The position numbers and the translations under genes are program-made. Shown piece after piece: positions 1 to 5,422 of a stretch of 5,422 nt of DNA. Under the pieces are notes generated by a model, which did no database searches, was not told where the DNA came from, and saw nothing but the letters and a program-made list of their open reading frames with translations. Where the stretch lies: positions 1-5,422 of the forward strand of contig JAEWIW010000183.1 in NCBI GenBank assembly GCA_023386855.1. Direction: 5' to 3'. The stretch's first letter is position 1, and every line of letters starts with the position of its first letter. Source of the DNA: Bacteroidota bacterium. Its GTDB lineage: Bacteria; Bacteroidota; Bacteroidia; Chitinophagales; Chitinophagaceae.

Positions 1-1
1 A

Positions 2-55
2 AAGAACCTTAACCAGAAGTTTACATTGTCAAAGGGCTTCACTAAAGCGTACTGA
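2..55 (+). CDS. possible C-terminal tail of a rightward gene, cut by the left edge
   Basis: Reading from base 2 gives 17 open codons ending in FTLSKGFTKAY and a TGA stop at 53-55. If real, this is the last part of a gene entering from the left that converges on the exporter gene and overlaps its 3' end by 14 bp. The evidence is thin: an open run of 17 codons happens often by chance, and the peptide matches no family I recognise. The alternative is that bases 1-41 are plain intergenic sequence downstream of the exporter. No rho-independent terminator is visible here for either strand. Confidence 0.22.
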   Translation, partial: KNLNQKFTLSKGFTKAY

Positions 56-1292
56 TCATCTCAACATCTTCTTCCTCCACCTCTTCGAGTGTGGCGCGTT
101 GAAGAATTAGTTTTCTTCCTAACAATAGCATGGCGAAAGCAAGAATGGAGCAGCTTGCCATGGTGGCGGTCATAGTCAATGAACTATTGTTTTGGAAAAC
201 GCTCACCATTGCTGAGGTCGCGGCACCAATTCCCATTTGTATGGCGCCCATCAGGGCTGAAGCGCTTCCTGCAGTATGACCAAAAGGTGAAAGACAAAGC
301 GCTGAAGCATTTGGGAATATAAATCCCTGGCAGGCCAAATAGGAAAAGATCAGGACAATAGTCAGAAACAAGTTGCTGATGCCAAGAATACTTAAAGAAG
401 CAAGTGTTATCCCAATGATGGTCTGAAACATCACTGCAACCCTTACGATCTTTTCACTGCTGGAACGTTTTAGCACAAAATTATTCACCTGGCTTGCACT
501 GATAATACCCACCGCGATCATGGCAAATATCCATCCATACTGCTTTTCACTAACCTTGAACAATTCCATGAATACAAAGGGTGAACCACTGATATAGGCA
601 TACAGGCCCGCGTTGGCTATTGAACCGGTTAGCGCATAAGTATAAAATTGGGGATGCCTGCTGATGGAAGCAAAATTCTTTAATATTGCTGAAGGCTTTA
701 ACGAAAACCCAGGGTCCGCTTCCTTGCTGTTAGGCAACAGGAAATAAACCCCGGCGATAATAAGGATACTGATAATGATCAGTGCAATAAAAACCGAATG
801 CCATCCAAAAGTAGCAGTGATATATCCACCCGCGGTAGGGGCAACAATGGGCGATACGGCCACCACCAGCATCAACATTGAAAATATCTTAGCGATATCC
901 TTCACTTCAAAAAGATCACGGACGATGGCCCTTGCTGCCACCATTCCCGCACATCCCCCCAGTGCCTGCAATAACCTGAAAAATATCAGTGCATCAACAG
1001 AAGTGGCCAGCACGCATCCTATTGAAGCGAGAAGGTAAATGATGAGCCCTGCATACAAGGGTTTTTTCCTGCCAAATCGTTCCAGCATTGGGCCATAGAT
1101 AAGCTGCCCCACTGAAATGCCAATAAAAAAGCTCGACAGGGAAAGCATCACTTTCGCAATGGTGGTATCCAGGTCGCGGGCAATATCAGGGAAAGCAGGA
1201 AGGTACATGTCGATAGAAAACGGTCCGATAGCCGTCAGCAATCCCAGCACCAGGATAAGGTAAAACCTTTTGGTTTTTTTGGAGTTGTTCAT
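42..1292 (-). CDS. Bcr/CflA-type MFS drug-resistance transporter
   Basis: This is a twelve-helix inner-membrane proton antiporter of the major facilitator superfamily, drug:H+ antiporter group, Bcr/CflA branch; members export compounds such as bicyclomycin, chloramphenicol or sulfonamides. The real substrate here cannot be read from sequence. Visible signatures, numbered from the ATG at 1290-1292: the family opening GPFSIDMYLPAFPDIA in helix 1 (about residues 23-38), motif A as GQLIYGPMLERFGRK (62-76) between helices 2 and 3, RAIVRD in helix 4 (121-126), and the antiporter motif C variant SPIVAPTAGG in helix 5 (147-156). The 416 residues match the usual family length of about 400. A TTG five codons upstream is also open, but it lies inside the promoter-like palindrome, so I prefer the ATG. 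No Shine-Dalgarno is evident, as is common in Bacteroidota. It is divergent from the small membrane protein at 1355, and no regulator gene is adjacent. Confidence 0.95.
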   Translation of the reverse strand: MNNSKKTKRFYLILVLGLLTAIGPFSIDMYLPAFPDIARDLDTTIAKVMLSLSSFFIGISVGQLIYGPMLERFGRKKPLYAGLIIYLLASIGCVLATSVDALIFFRLLQALGGCAGMVAARAIVRDLFEVKDIAKIFSMLMLVVAVSPIVAPTAGGYITATFGWHSVFIALIIISILIIAGVYFLLPNSKEADPGFSLKPSAILKNFASISRHPQFYTYALTGSIANAGLYAYISGSPFVFMELFKVSEKQYGWIFAMIAVGIISASQVNNFVLKRSSSEKIVRVAVMFQTIIGITLASLSILGISNLFLTIVLIFSYLACQGFIFPNASALCLSPFGHTAGSASALMGAIQMGIGAATSAMVSVFQNNSSLTMTATMASCSILAFAMLLLGRKLILQRATLEEVEEEDVEMISTL

Positions 1293-1295
1293 AAC

Positions 1296-1319
1296 AAATG
1301 CTGGCAAAGGTCAGCATTT
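1296..1319. promoter_or_regulatory. perfect 8-bp inverted repeat around a -7-like core (candidate operator)
   Basis: AAATGCTG (1296-1303) and CAGCATTT (1312-1319) are exact reverse complements separated by 8 bases. On the minus strand the spacer reads ACCTTTGC, and with the bases before it gives GACCTTTGC, close to the Bacteroidota -7 consensus TAnnTTTG except for the leading TA. The element ends 3 bp before the exporter ATG. Transcription from such a -7 box would begin within or after the last arm, so the repeat would act as DNA (an operator) rather than as an RNA hairpin. No convincing -33 TTTG is seen. Promoter and operator roles are inference. Confidence 0.35.
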
Positions 1320-1327
1320 TAAGCCGT

Positions 1328-1335
1328 AATTTGCA
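1328..1335 (+). promoter_or_regulatory. promoter-like TAATTTGC motif upstream of the small membrane protein
   Basis: TAATTTGC followed by AGCC lies 19 bp before the ATG at 1355. It resembles the Bacteroidota -7 element TAnnTTTG but is one base short between TA and TTTG, and there is no clear TTTG at the expected -33 distance. Position and direction suit a promoter for the rightward genes, divergent from and nearly adjacent to the exporter promoter candidate. Confidence 0.35.
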
Positions 1336-1354
1336 GCCCTCTGAACAGATACAT

Positions 1355-1750
1355 ATGAAGTATTCGCAATGGATTGGAATTATCGCGGCTATAGGATTGA
1401 TGGCATCCTGCTTTATGCCCTGGGCTTATTACCCCGATCTCAGGCAGCATTTCACCGGTTTTTATTCCTTTGAAAACGTTTATGGAAGGCCTGCAGTTGC
1501 ATTTTATCCCTTTGCCATCATCTGTATCGTGTTCTACCTTATCCCGCGTGTATGGGCCAAAAGATGGAACCTGTTCTTTACCGTGCTTTGCTTTGCCTAT
1601 GCTATCAAAACCTTTATCCTTTTTTCTTCCTGTTACAGGGGTATTTGTCCAACCAAGGAAACCGGTATCTGGCTGATGTTTGGCTTCACCGTGCTTATGT
1701 TACTGGCGGCATTGCTGCCTCCCGGCAAAGTGAAGAATTCGGAAGACTGA
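1355..1750 (+). CDS. four-helix membrane protein of unknown function
   Basis: This is a 131-residue integral membrane protein; I cannot assign a named family or function. Hydrophobic helices are visible at about residues 5-24, 48-64, 71-91 and 104-122. The basic stretch PRVWAKR between helices 2 and 3 and the charged tail GKVKNSED suggest that both ends and the middle loop are cytoplasmic. The two other loops would then be periplasmic: the first is aromatic-rich (YYPDLRQHFTGFYSFENVYG), and the second carries two close cysteines, Cys93 and Cys98, in SSCYRGICP. These could form a disulfide or bind a ligand. The frame is open upstream to 1298, but the ATG at 1355 starts directly before helix 1 and follows a promoter-like motif, so I prefer it. 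The patatin gene begins 51 bp downstream on the same strand. Confidence 0.82.
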   Translation: MKYSQWIGIIAAIGLMASCFMPWAYYPDLRQHFTGFYSFENVYGRPAVAFYPFAIICIVFYLIPRVWAKRWNLFFTVLCFAYAIKTFILFSSCYRGICPTKETGIWLMFGFTVLMLLAALLPPGKVKNSED

Positions 1751-1801
1751 CCAGGAATTTTCTTATCTTAAGTATTATTCGTGCCCCCTCAAACCAATAC
1801 T

Positions 1802-3364
1802 ATGGGTACGAAATTACCGGCTCAACCAACTACCGACGATTTCCGGGCTGTAGCAGCTCCCTATCTTGATGCCATCCGCAAACATTTTGACATTAACGGC
1901 CCCTTCGAAGTATCCGATATTGTACTTGATGTAGAAGAGAATGGAGAAAAGAAACAGTTACAATTTGTGAATCTTGTACAGGAAGGCGGTGGCGTACTGG
2001 GTGTTGCCCTTGTTGGGTATACTTATATTCTCGAAGAACTTGGAGTGCGTTTTCTCAAGCTGGCCGGAACCAGCGCGGGTGCCATCAATACTATGCTGAT
2101 GGCCTGCATCAATCGAAAGGAAGACAAGAAATCCACCGTTGTGCTCGACATTCTTTCTAAAAAAAATCTCTTTGATTTTGTTGACGGGCACTGGCTTGCC
2201 CGCGGCCTGATCAGGCGATTCATTACCAGCAGGGAATCGCTGAACAGGATCTTCCGGTGGGTATCGGGAACATTGCTGGTATTGGCACTGATGTACCTTC
2301 TCAATTTTTATCTTCTGGGAAGGAATGCCTACGCAGCTTTTACTGAAGGCGCACTGATCTTTACTTCCATACTGTTCCTGGTGGTTATAACTGCATCCTT
2401 CTGGATCAGGCACCTGGTCAAACGTTTCGACCGCAATGGTTATGGTATCAATCCCGGCAGGGATTTTACCGACTGGATCACTTCCATCCTCAGGGATCCA
2501 TCGCATGGACCTGTTATCGAGAACCTGCGCGACCTGCAGGGGCATCTCGAAAAAGTTCCGCCGTTTTATCATCGGTATGGAGCCGATACCAGTGATCTTA
2601 AAAAACCAAAAGAAGGTGATGAGTTTATTACCCTGGTAAGCTCTGATATTACTTCACAGATCAAGGTTGAATTCCCGAAAATGTGGAAACTGTACTGGGC
2701 TGATCCACTCCATGTAAATCCTGCCGAGTTCGTGCGGGCGTCCATGTCTATACCCGTTTTTTTTGAAGTATTCAAAATTGATCATATTCCGGTTAGGCTG
2801 GTGGCAAAGGAGTGGGAGAAGCAGCTGAATATGACCGACCCTACAAAGATCCCCCGGAAGGCCATGTTCGTTGATGGTGGTATTATCTCAAATTTTCCCA
2901 TCAACATCTTCTTTAACCCAAACCTGGAAAAACCAAGGCTTCCCACTTTCGGTATCATGCTGGAGGATGTGGTGTTTCAACCAAAGGAAAGATTTACAAA
3001 CCTGCTGAGTTTTTTTGGTTCCATCTTTAATACCGTAAGGTTCCATTACGATAAGGACTTCCTCATAAGGCATAATGATTTTGAAAAGACAATTGGTCGA
3101 ATCGATGTGCAACGATACAACTGGCTGAACTTTAATATCAGTGCGGAAGACAAGTTGGGTTTATTCAAGAAAGGTGTCGAAGCTGCAACGGAGTTCCTGC
3201 TGGGAACTGAAGCGGTAATGGCGATCAAAGGCAACGACATGGATCCCAGGTTACCCAAGAGAGTACCCTTCAACTGGCGCGAATATCGTGATGGAAGACC
3301 TGATGTGATCAGGAAGATCAGGCAGTCGGGCAGTATGAAATCGGGACAGGTGCCCGTGAAATGA
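1802..3364 (+). CDS. patatin-like phospholipase with an internal transmembrane hairpin
   Basis: This is a predicted patatin-family acyl hydrolase that cleaves fatty acyl esters of membrane lipids with a Ser-Asp dyad. Numbered from the ATG at 1802 (520 residues), all catalytic elements are visible: the oxyanion-hole loop EGGGVLG from residue 61, the nucleophile motif GTSAG at 89-93 (Ser91), and DGG at 358-360 (Asp358) in FVDGGIISNFPI. Between them lie two hydrophobic segments, about residues 153-174 and 180-202, with basic flanks (RIFRW before, RHLVKRFDR after). They are long enough for a membrane hairpin, which would anchor the catalytic domain at the membrane. About 55 residues precede the domain, with no signal peptide, so a cytoplasmic active site is likely. 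The frame is also open from a GTG at 1781; the ATG is preferred by codon type only. TATTATTCG at 1773-1781 is a loose promoter match. Substrate and physiological role are unknown. Confidence 0.94.
   Translation: MGTKLPAQPTTDDFRAVAAPYLDAIRKHFDINGPFEVSDIVLDVEENGEKKQLQFVNLVQEGGGVLGVALVGYTYILEELGVRFLKLAGTSAGAINTMLMACINRKEDKKSTVVLDILSKKNLFDFVDGHWLARGLIRRFITSRESLNRIFRWVSGTLLVLALMYLLNFYLLGRNAYAAFTEGALIFTSILFLVVITASFWIRHLVKRFDRNGYGINPGRDFTDWITSILRDPSHGPVIENLRDLQGHLEKVPPFYHRYGADTSDLKKPKEGDEFITLVSSDITSQIKVEFPKMWKLYWADPLHVNPAEFVRASMSIPVFFEVFKIDHIPVRLVAKEWEKQLNMTDPTKIPRKAMFVDGGIISNFPINIFFNPNLEKPRLPTFGIMLEDVVFQPKERFTNLLSFFGSIFNTVRFHYDKDFLIRHNDFEKTIGRIDVQRYNWLNFNISAEDKLGLFKKGVEAATEFLLGTEAVMAIKGNDMDPRLPKRVPFNWREYRDGRPDVIRKIRQSGSMKSGQVPVK
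2258..2407 (+). other. coding segment for the two-helix membrane insertion in the patatin domain
   Basis: This segment encodes residues of about 153-202 of the patatin protein. The first helix contains GTLLVLALMYLLNFYLLG; the second contains ALIFTSILFLVVITASFWI. A short polar linker (RNAYAAFTEG) joins them. The segment lies after the nucleophile serine and before the catalytic aspartate, so it interrupts the hydrolase fold rather than being added at an end. Confidence 0.75.
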
Positions 3365-3375
3365 TTAATGAAATA
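3347..3375 (+). repeat. direct repeat copy A, spanning the patatin stop codon
   Basis: A 29-bp unit starting CAGGTGCCCGTGAAAT matches the unit at 3408-3436 at 25 of 29 positions, offset by 61 bp. It encodes the patatin end QVPVK plus the TGA stop at 3362-3364 and continues 11 bases beyond it. Weaker similarity extends upstream of both copies (ATGAAA against TTGAAA). Confidence 0.7.
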
Positions 3376-3407
3376 TTGCCCTTGTAATGAATCATTTGAA
3401 ACCAGTT

Positions 3408-3436
3408 CAGGTGCCAGTGAAATAATTAATTCAATA
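3408..3436 (+). repeat. direct repeat copy B, a displaced duplicate of the patatin tail
   Basis: This second copy starts CAGGTGCCAGTGAAAT and lies between the patatin stop and the next gene. It still reads QVPVK plus a stop (TAA, 3423-3425), but in a frame shifted relative to the patatin gene because the 61-bp offset is not a multiple of three. The two differences from copy A within the coding part are synonymous (CCC/CCA, TGA/TAA). It ends 17 bp before the start of the next gene. Confidence 0.7.
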
Positions 3437-3453
3437 ACATACAATACTTCCTC

Positions 3454-4089
3454 ATGAACTTTGATGCCATCCTCCTGGTTGTGCTGGGACTGTGTTTGAC
3501 AGGAACCTATTTCTTTGCAAGAACATTGCTGAAGGCCGACAATTCATTTTTTTACCGCAATGGAAGGGCGATGCGTGGATGGGATATTTTATTTGCTATC
3601 GACAGGAAAAAATTTGACCGTCGACTGCAGGATCTCAGCATTGAAACCATTCCATTTTTCAGGAAATGGATCTTTTATGATATTAGGTTTGCACCGGTAT
3701 TTCATATCGCAGTGGCGATCCTTTTATATTTTGCCAAAAAAGCTTATGCACAGCCCGGGTTCCAGCTATTCTTTGATGTGCTGATTGTTTCGCAGGGGCT
3801 TTCTTTGATCAGTCATATCATTACCGACATCATGCTAATGAGCAGCCTGAAACACCTTGAGATGCAGGATTCCATGGCTTTGTTCAATTTCAACGTCATC
3901 ATAAAAATGCTCTTCCCCATGATCGGTTGCTTTGTTTCTTTTGCCACATTGGTACTGGTATGGTTCAGGTTTCTTGATGCACATGGACTGGCTATGGCCA
4001 CGCTGCTGTTCATGGTTCCACCCGTATTGATTATTGTTATCGTTAAGCTGGCAAAAGCAATAAAACCTAAGGTTGTTCTGTCAAAATAA
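3454..4089 (+). CDS. five-helix membrane protein of unknown function
   Basis: This is a 211-residue integral membrane protein with no family that I recognise. Hydrophobic segments are visible at about residues 3-24, 78-96, 104-128, 146-170 and 176-199. The region between the first two (25-77) is long, strongly basic and aromatic, with YRNGRAMRGWD, DRKKFDRRLQD and FFRKW. By the positive-inside rule it would be cytoplasmic, which places the N-terminus outside and the basic tail KLAKAIKPKVVLSK inside. The ATG at 3454 starts directly before helix 1, and the next methionine is at residue 40, so the start is secure. The gene follows the patatin gene by 89 bp on the same strand, with the duplicated-tail repeat in the gap, and converges on the secreted-protein gene with only 17 bp between stop codons. 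A role together with the patatin is possible from position but unproven. Confidence 0.83.
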   Translation: MNFDAILLVVLGLCLTGTYFFARTLLKADNSFFYRNGRAMRGWDILFAIDRKKFDRRLQDLSIETIPFFRKWIFYDIRFAPVFHIAVAILLYFAKKAYAQPGFQLFFDVLIVSQGLSLISHIITDIMLMSSLKHLEMQDSMALFNFNVIIKMLFPMIGCFVSFATLVLVWFRFLDAHGLAMATLLFMVPPVLIIVIVKLAKAIKPKVVLSK

Positions 4090-4106
4090 ATTTTGTCTTG
4101 TTCCTG

Positions 4107-5422
4107 TTATCGCACAATGATAAAACTACCTCTTACCCTTTGTTCAGGTTCCTGTGAAAATTTATAGATGCAGGTATAAATAAAACCATGTTGTTCCTGT
4201 TCACGGTTCTTCACCTTTCCATCCCAGCCTTTTTGCGGATCCTTGGTTTGAAAAACCAGTTGTCCCCAGCGATTATAAATCTGTAATTCGTAATATTCCG
4301 GGAAAGAATTTACCGCAGGTTTGAACAGGTCATTTTTTCCATCGCCATTTGGACTGAACGCATTTGGAAAGCTGATACCCCTGTAGCAATTGCCTTCCTT
4401 AACCAAAATGGTATCAAATGCCCTGCAGCCGAATTCATTGGTGACCATTATTGAATATTCCCCCGGGCCATTAACTTTTATTTTTTGTGAACCTGACCCG
4501 TTCTGCCAAAGATATGTTCTGTAGCCTGGCCCAGCATTGAGTTCTATCGGGGCATATGTACATACGGTGGTGTCGGGACCAAGATTGACAAATGTTTCAT
4601 TGGCCATAAACACATCAATGGTATCGGATGAAATATTGCCACAAAAATCTTCCACCGTTAAGGAGTATGTTCCTGGTTGGTTAACGATCAATGAATTTTC
4701 TTTTGAACCTGTTGACCACAAATAATTTTTATACCCCGGGGCATTGAAGCTGATGTATTCACCTGTGCAAAGCGAATGATCTTTACCAAGGCTAACATTG
4801 GTAAGCGGAACATTTACCTGGATCTTGTATGCATCGGAAATGGTGGAGCAATTTGTTTCCATGGAGGCAGAAAGGGTAAAGGAGCCAATTTCCTTGAAAT
4901 TAAGGGTCATCATGGTATCGTTTTGGGATTGGATCGTTGCAAAGTCTGCATCAACCTGCCATGAAACGGGAAGATCGCAACCCTCATTTCTTTCTATCCT
5001 GTAAACACCCTGGTTAACACCAATGCATGCAGTGGTATCACCAACAATATTAAAGCTTACGCAATTGCTTGTACAATACCCCGATGCACCGATATCTTCA
5101 TTGCCTTGTGAAAAGCTGGTATCTTCTACCAGGATGTCAAGTTTTGTTACCGCTGCAAACTGGAAGGGAAGTCGTGTAACCGGTAAGGTGGAAACCGTTT
5201 CGGAAGCATTTATTTCGGTGCATACAGGTACAAGACCTTTTGAATCGGTATGTACCAGAAACGCACTACCACCGAGAGAATTTCTTTCGACTGAAGTAAT
5301 AATGTATCCTCCGGCTGTTGAAGGTTGGATAAAAGGAAATGACCTGTTGACATCAACATATTTCTTTTTTCCCCACATCATGTTATTATTGGCATCAAAG
5401 CGGAAAACATTAACAAAGGCAT
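4107..5422 (-). CDS. secreted multidomain protein with type B (CHU_C) T9SS sorting domain, 5' end outside the window
   Basis: 437 complete codons are visible and the frame runs open through the right edge, so the start and signal peptide are missing; the ATG pair at 5376-5381 is internal. In order, numbered from the first complete codon (5418-5420): a stretch resembling propeller repeats of the GGYI type (FRFDANNNMMWG, then PSTAGGYIITS, then AFLVHTDSKG, about residues 5-62); a linker region; a PKD-like domain (about 121-204, ACIGVNQGVY then WQVDADFATI); two Ig-like repeats (about 211-270 and 280-340); and the gliding-motility-associated C-terminal domain (about 350-437) with FPNAFSPNGDGKNDLF, YNRWGQLVF and GWDGK. 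In known systems this domain directs export across the outer membrane by the type IX secretion system, so the product is probably extracellular or surface-held. Its ligand is unknown. No SprF/PorP-like partner or T9SS gene is visible downstream. Confidence 0.94.
   Translation of the reverse strand, partial: AFVNVFRFDANNNMMWGKKKYVDVNRSFPFIQPSTAGGYIITSVERNSLGGSAFLVHTDSKGLVPVCTEINASETVSTLPVTRLPFQFAAVTKLDILVEDTSFSQGNEDIGASGYCTSNCVSFNIVGDTTACIGVNQGVYRIERNEGCDLPVSWQVDADFATIQSQNDTMMTLNFKEIGSFTLSASMETNCSTISDAYKIQVNVPLTNVSLGKDHSLCTGEYISFNAPGYKNYLWSTGSKENSLIVNQPGTYSLTVEDFCGNISSDTIDVFMANETFVNLGPDTTVCTYAPIELNAGPGYRTYLWQNGSGSQKIKVNGPGEYSIMVTNEFGCRAFDTILVKEGNCYRGISFPNAFSPNGDGKNDLFKPAVNSFPEYYELQIYNRWGQLVFQTKDPQKGWDGKVKNREQEQHGFIYTCIYKFSQEPEQRVRGSFIIVR
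4110..4373 (-). other. coding segment for the type B T9SS sorting domain (CHU_C/TIGR04131-like)
   Basis: The last 88 residues hold the full hallmark order: ISFPNAFSPNGDGKNDLF, then ELQIYNRWGQLVFQT, then KGWDGK, then HGFIYTCIYKF and the end RVRGSFIIVR. The usual variant has YNRWG followed by WDG and a GxY strand; here the last strand reads HGFIYTC. The domain is complete and runs to the stop. Confidence 0.93.
4401..4583 (-). repeat. Ig-like repeat 2 (C-terminal copy)
   Basis: About 61 residues start at LGPDTTVC and include PGYRTYLWQNGS, GPGEYSIMVT and FGCRAFDTI. It aligns along its length with the upstream copy and has the same two cysteines, one near each end, suggesting an intradomain disulfide in the oxidising extracellular environment. 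This type of repeat is common just before CHU_C domains. Confidence 0.85.
4611..4790 (-). repeat. Ig-like repeat 1 (N-terminal copy)
   Basis: About 60 residues start at LGKDHSLC and include PGYKNYLWSTGS, QPGTYSLTVE and FCGNISSDTI. It shares the LGxD...C, PGYxxYLW and PGxYSxxV framework with the second copy, separated from it by a nine-residue linker (FMANETFVN). The DNA copies are well diverged, so this is an old domain duplication. Confidence 0.85.

Noticed and set aside
775..1038. Plus-strand open frame opposite the MFS exporter
   Set aside because: It is the complement of conserved transporter motifs, and its translation has no protein-like character.
1290..1307. TTG start five codons upstream for the exporter
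   Set aside because: It would put the start inside the promoter-like dyad; the ATG at 1290-1292 gives the usual family N-terminus.
1773..1781. TATTATTCG as a promoter -7 element for the patatin gene
   Set aside because: It is only a loose match to TAnnTTTG with no -33 element, so I do not list it as a feature.
1958..2572. Long open frame of about 204 codons on the minus strand inside the patatin gene
   Set aside because: It lies wholly antisense to a gene with clear family motifs. Its translation is low in hydrophobic order and has no recognisable domain; it is best explained as a shadow of the coding frame.
1802..3364. Patatin as a CBASS-type (CapV-like) or other phage-defence effector
   Set aside because: No nucleotide cyclase, ubiquitin-like accessory gene, reverse transcriptase or other defence partner is visible. 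The protein also carries a membrane hairpin not expected of CapV. A housekeeping lipid role is as likely.
3046..3444. Minus-strand open frame of about 132 codons over the patatin 3' end and the following gap
   Set aside because: It is mostly antisense to the patatin coding sequence, with no family resemblance and no promoter-like motif before it.
4082..4095. CAAAAT/ATTTTG palindrome at the end of the membrane protein gene as a bidirectional terminator between convergent genes
   Set aside because: The stem is only 5-6 A/T-rich pairs with almost no loop and no clear T-run; it overlaps the stop codon and is weak enough to be chance.
5376..5381. ATG pair as the true start of the secreted protein
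   Set aside because: The frame stays open to the window edge, and the upstream residues (FRFDANNN before MMWG) continue a propeller-like pattern. No signal peptide follows the ATGs, though an exported protein needs one.

Overview
The window looks like an ordinary chromosomal stretch from a Bacteroidota bacterium, most likely of the Chitinophagaceae/Sphingobacteriia type. The reasons are a protein ending in a gliding-motility-associated (type B) type IX secretion sorting domain, moderate GC content with Bacteroidota-like codon use, starts without clear Shine-Dalgarno sequences, and TTTGC-type promoter motifs close to start codons. I see no rRNA, tRNA, CRISPR array, insertion sequence or phage gene.

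Layout: (1) At the extreme left edge, a possible tail of a rightward gene ends at 55. (2) A leftward Bcr/CflA-type major facilitator drug exporter fills 42-1292. (3) A short divergent region (1293-1354) holds an 8-bp perfect inverted repeat around a TTTGC promoter-like core and a second promoter-like motif facing right. (4) Three rightward genes follow: a four-helix membrane protein of unknown function (1355-1750), a patatin-family lipid hydrolase with a two-helix membrane hairpin inside its catalytic domain (1802-3364), and a five-helix membrane protein of unknown function (3454-4089). (5) A leftward gene, convergent with the last and cut by the right edge (4107-5422), encodes a secreted multidomain protein with a propeller-like stretch, a PKD-like domain, two Ig-like repeats and a type B sorting domain.

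The three rightward genes are all membrane-associated and could form one transcription unit centred on membrane lipid turnover. This is inference only: the gaps of 51 and 89 bp neither prove nor exclude an operon. The exporter and the secreted protein read the other way and are probably independent units.

The least ordinary signals are the membrane hairpin inside the patatin domain, a diverged 29-bp direct repeat that duplicates the patatin gene's last codons and stop just downstream of the gene, and the inverted repeat around the exporter promoter. I found no convincing evidence of a wholly new system.
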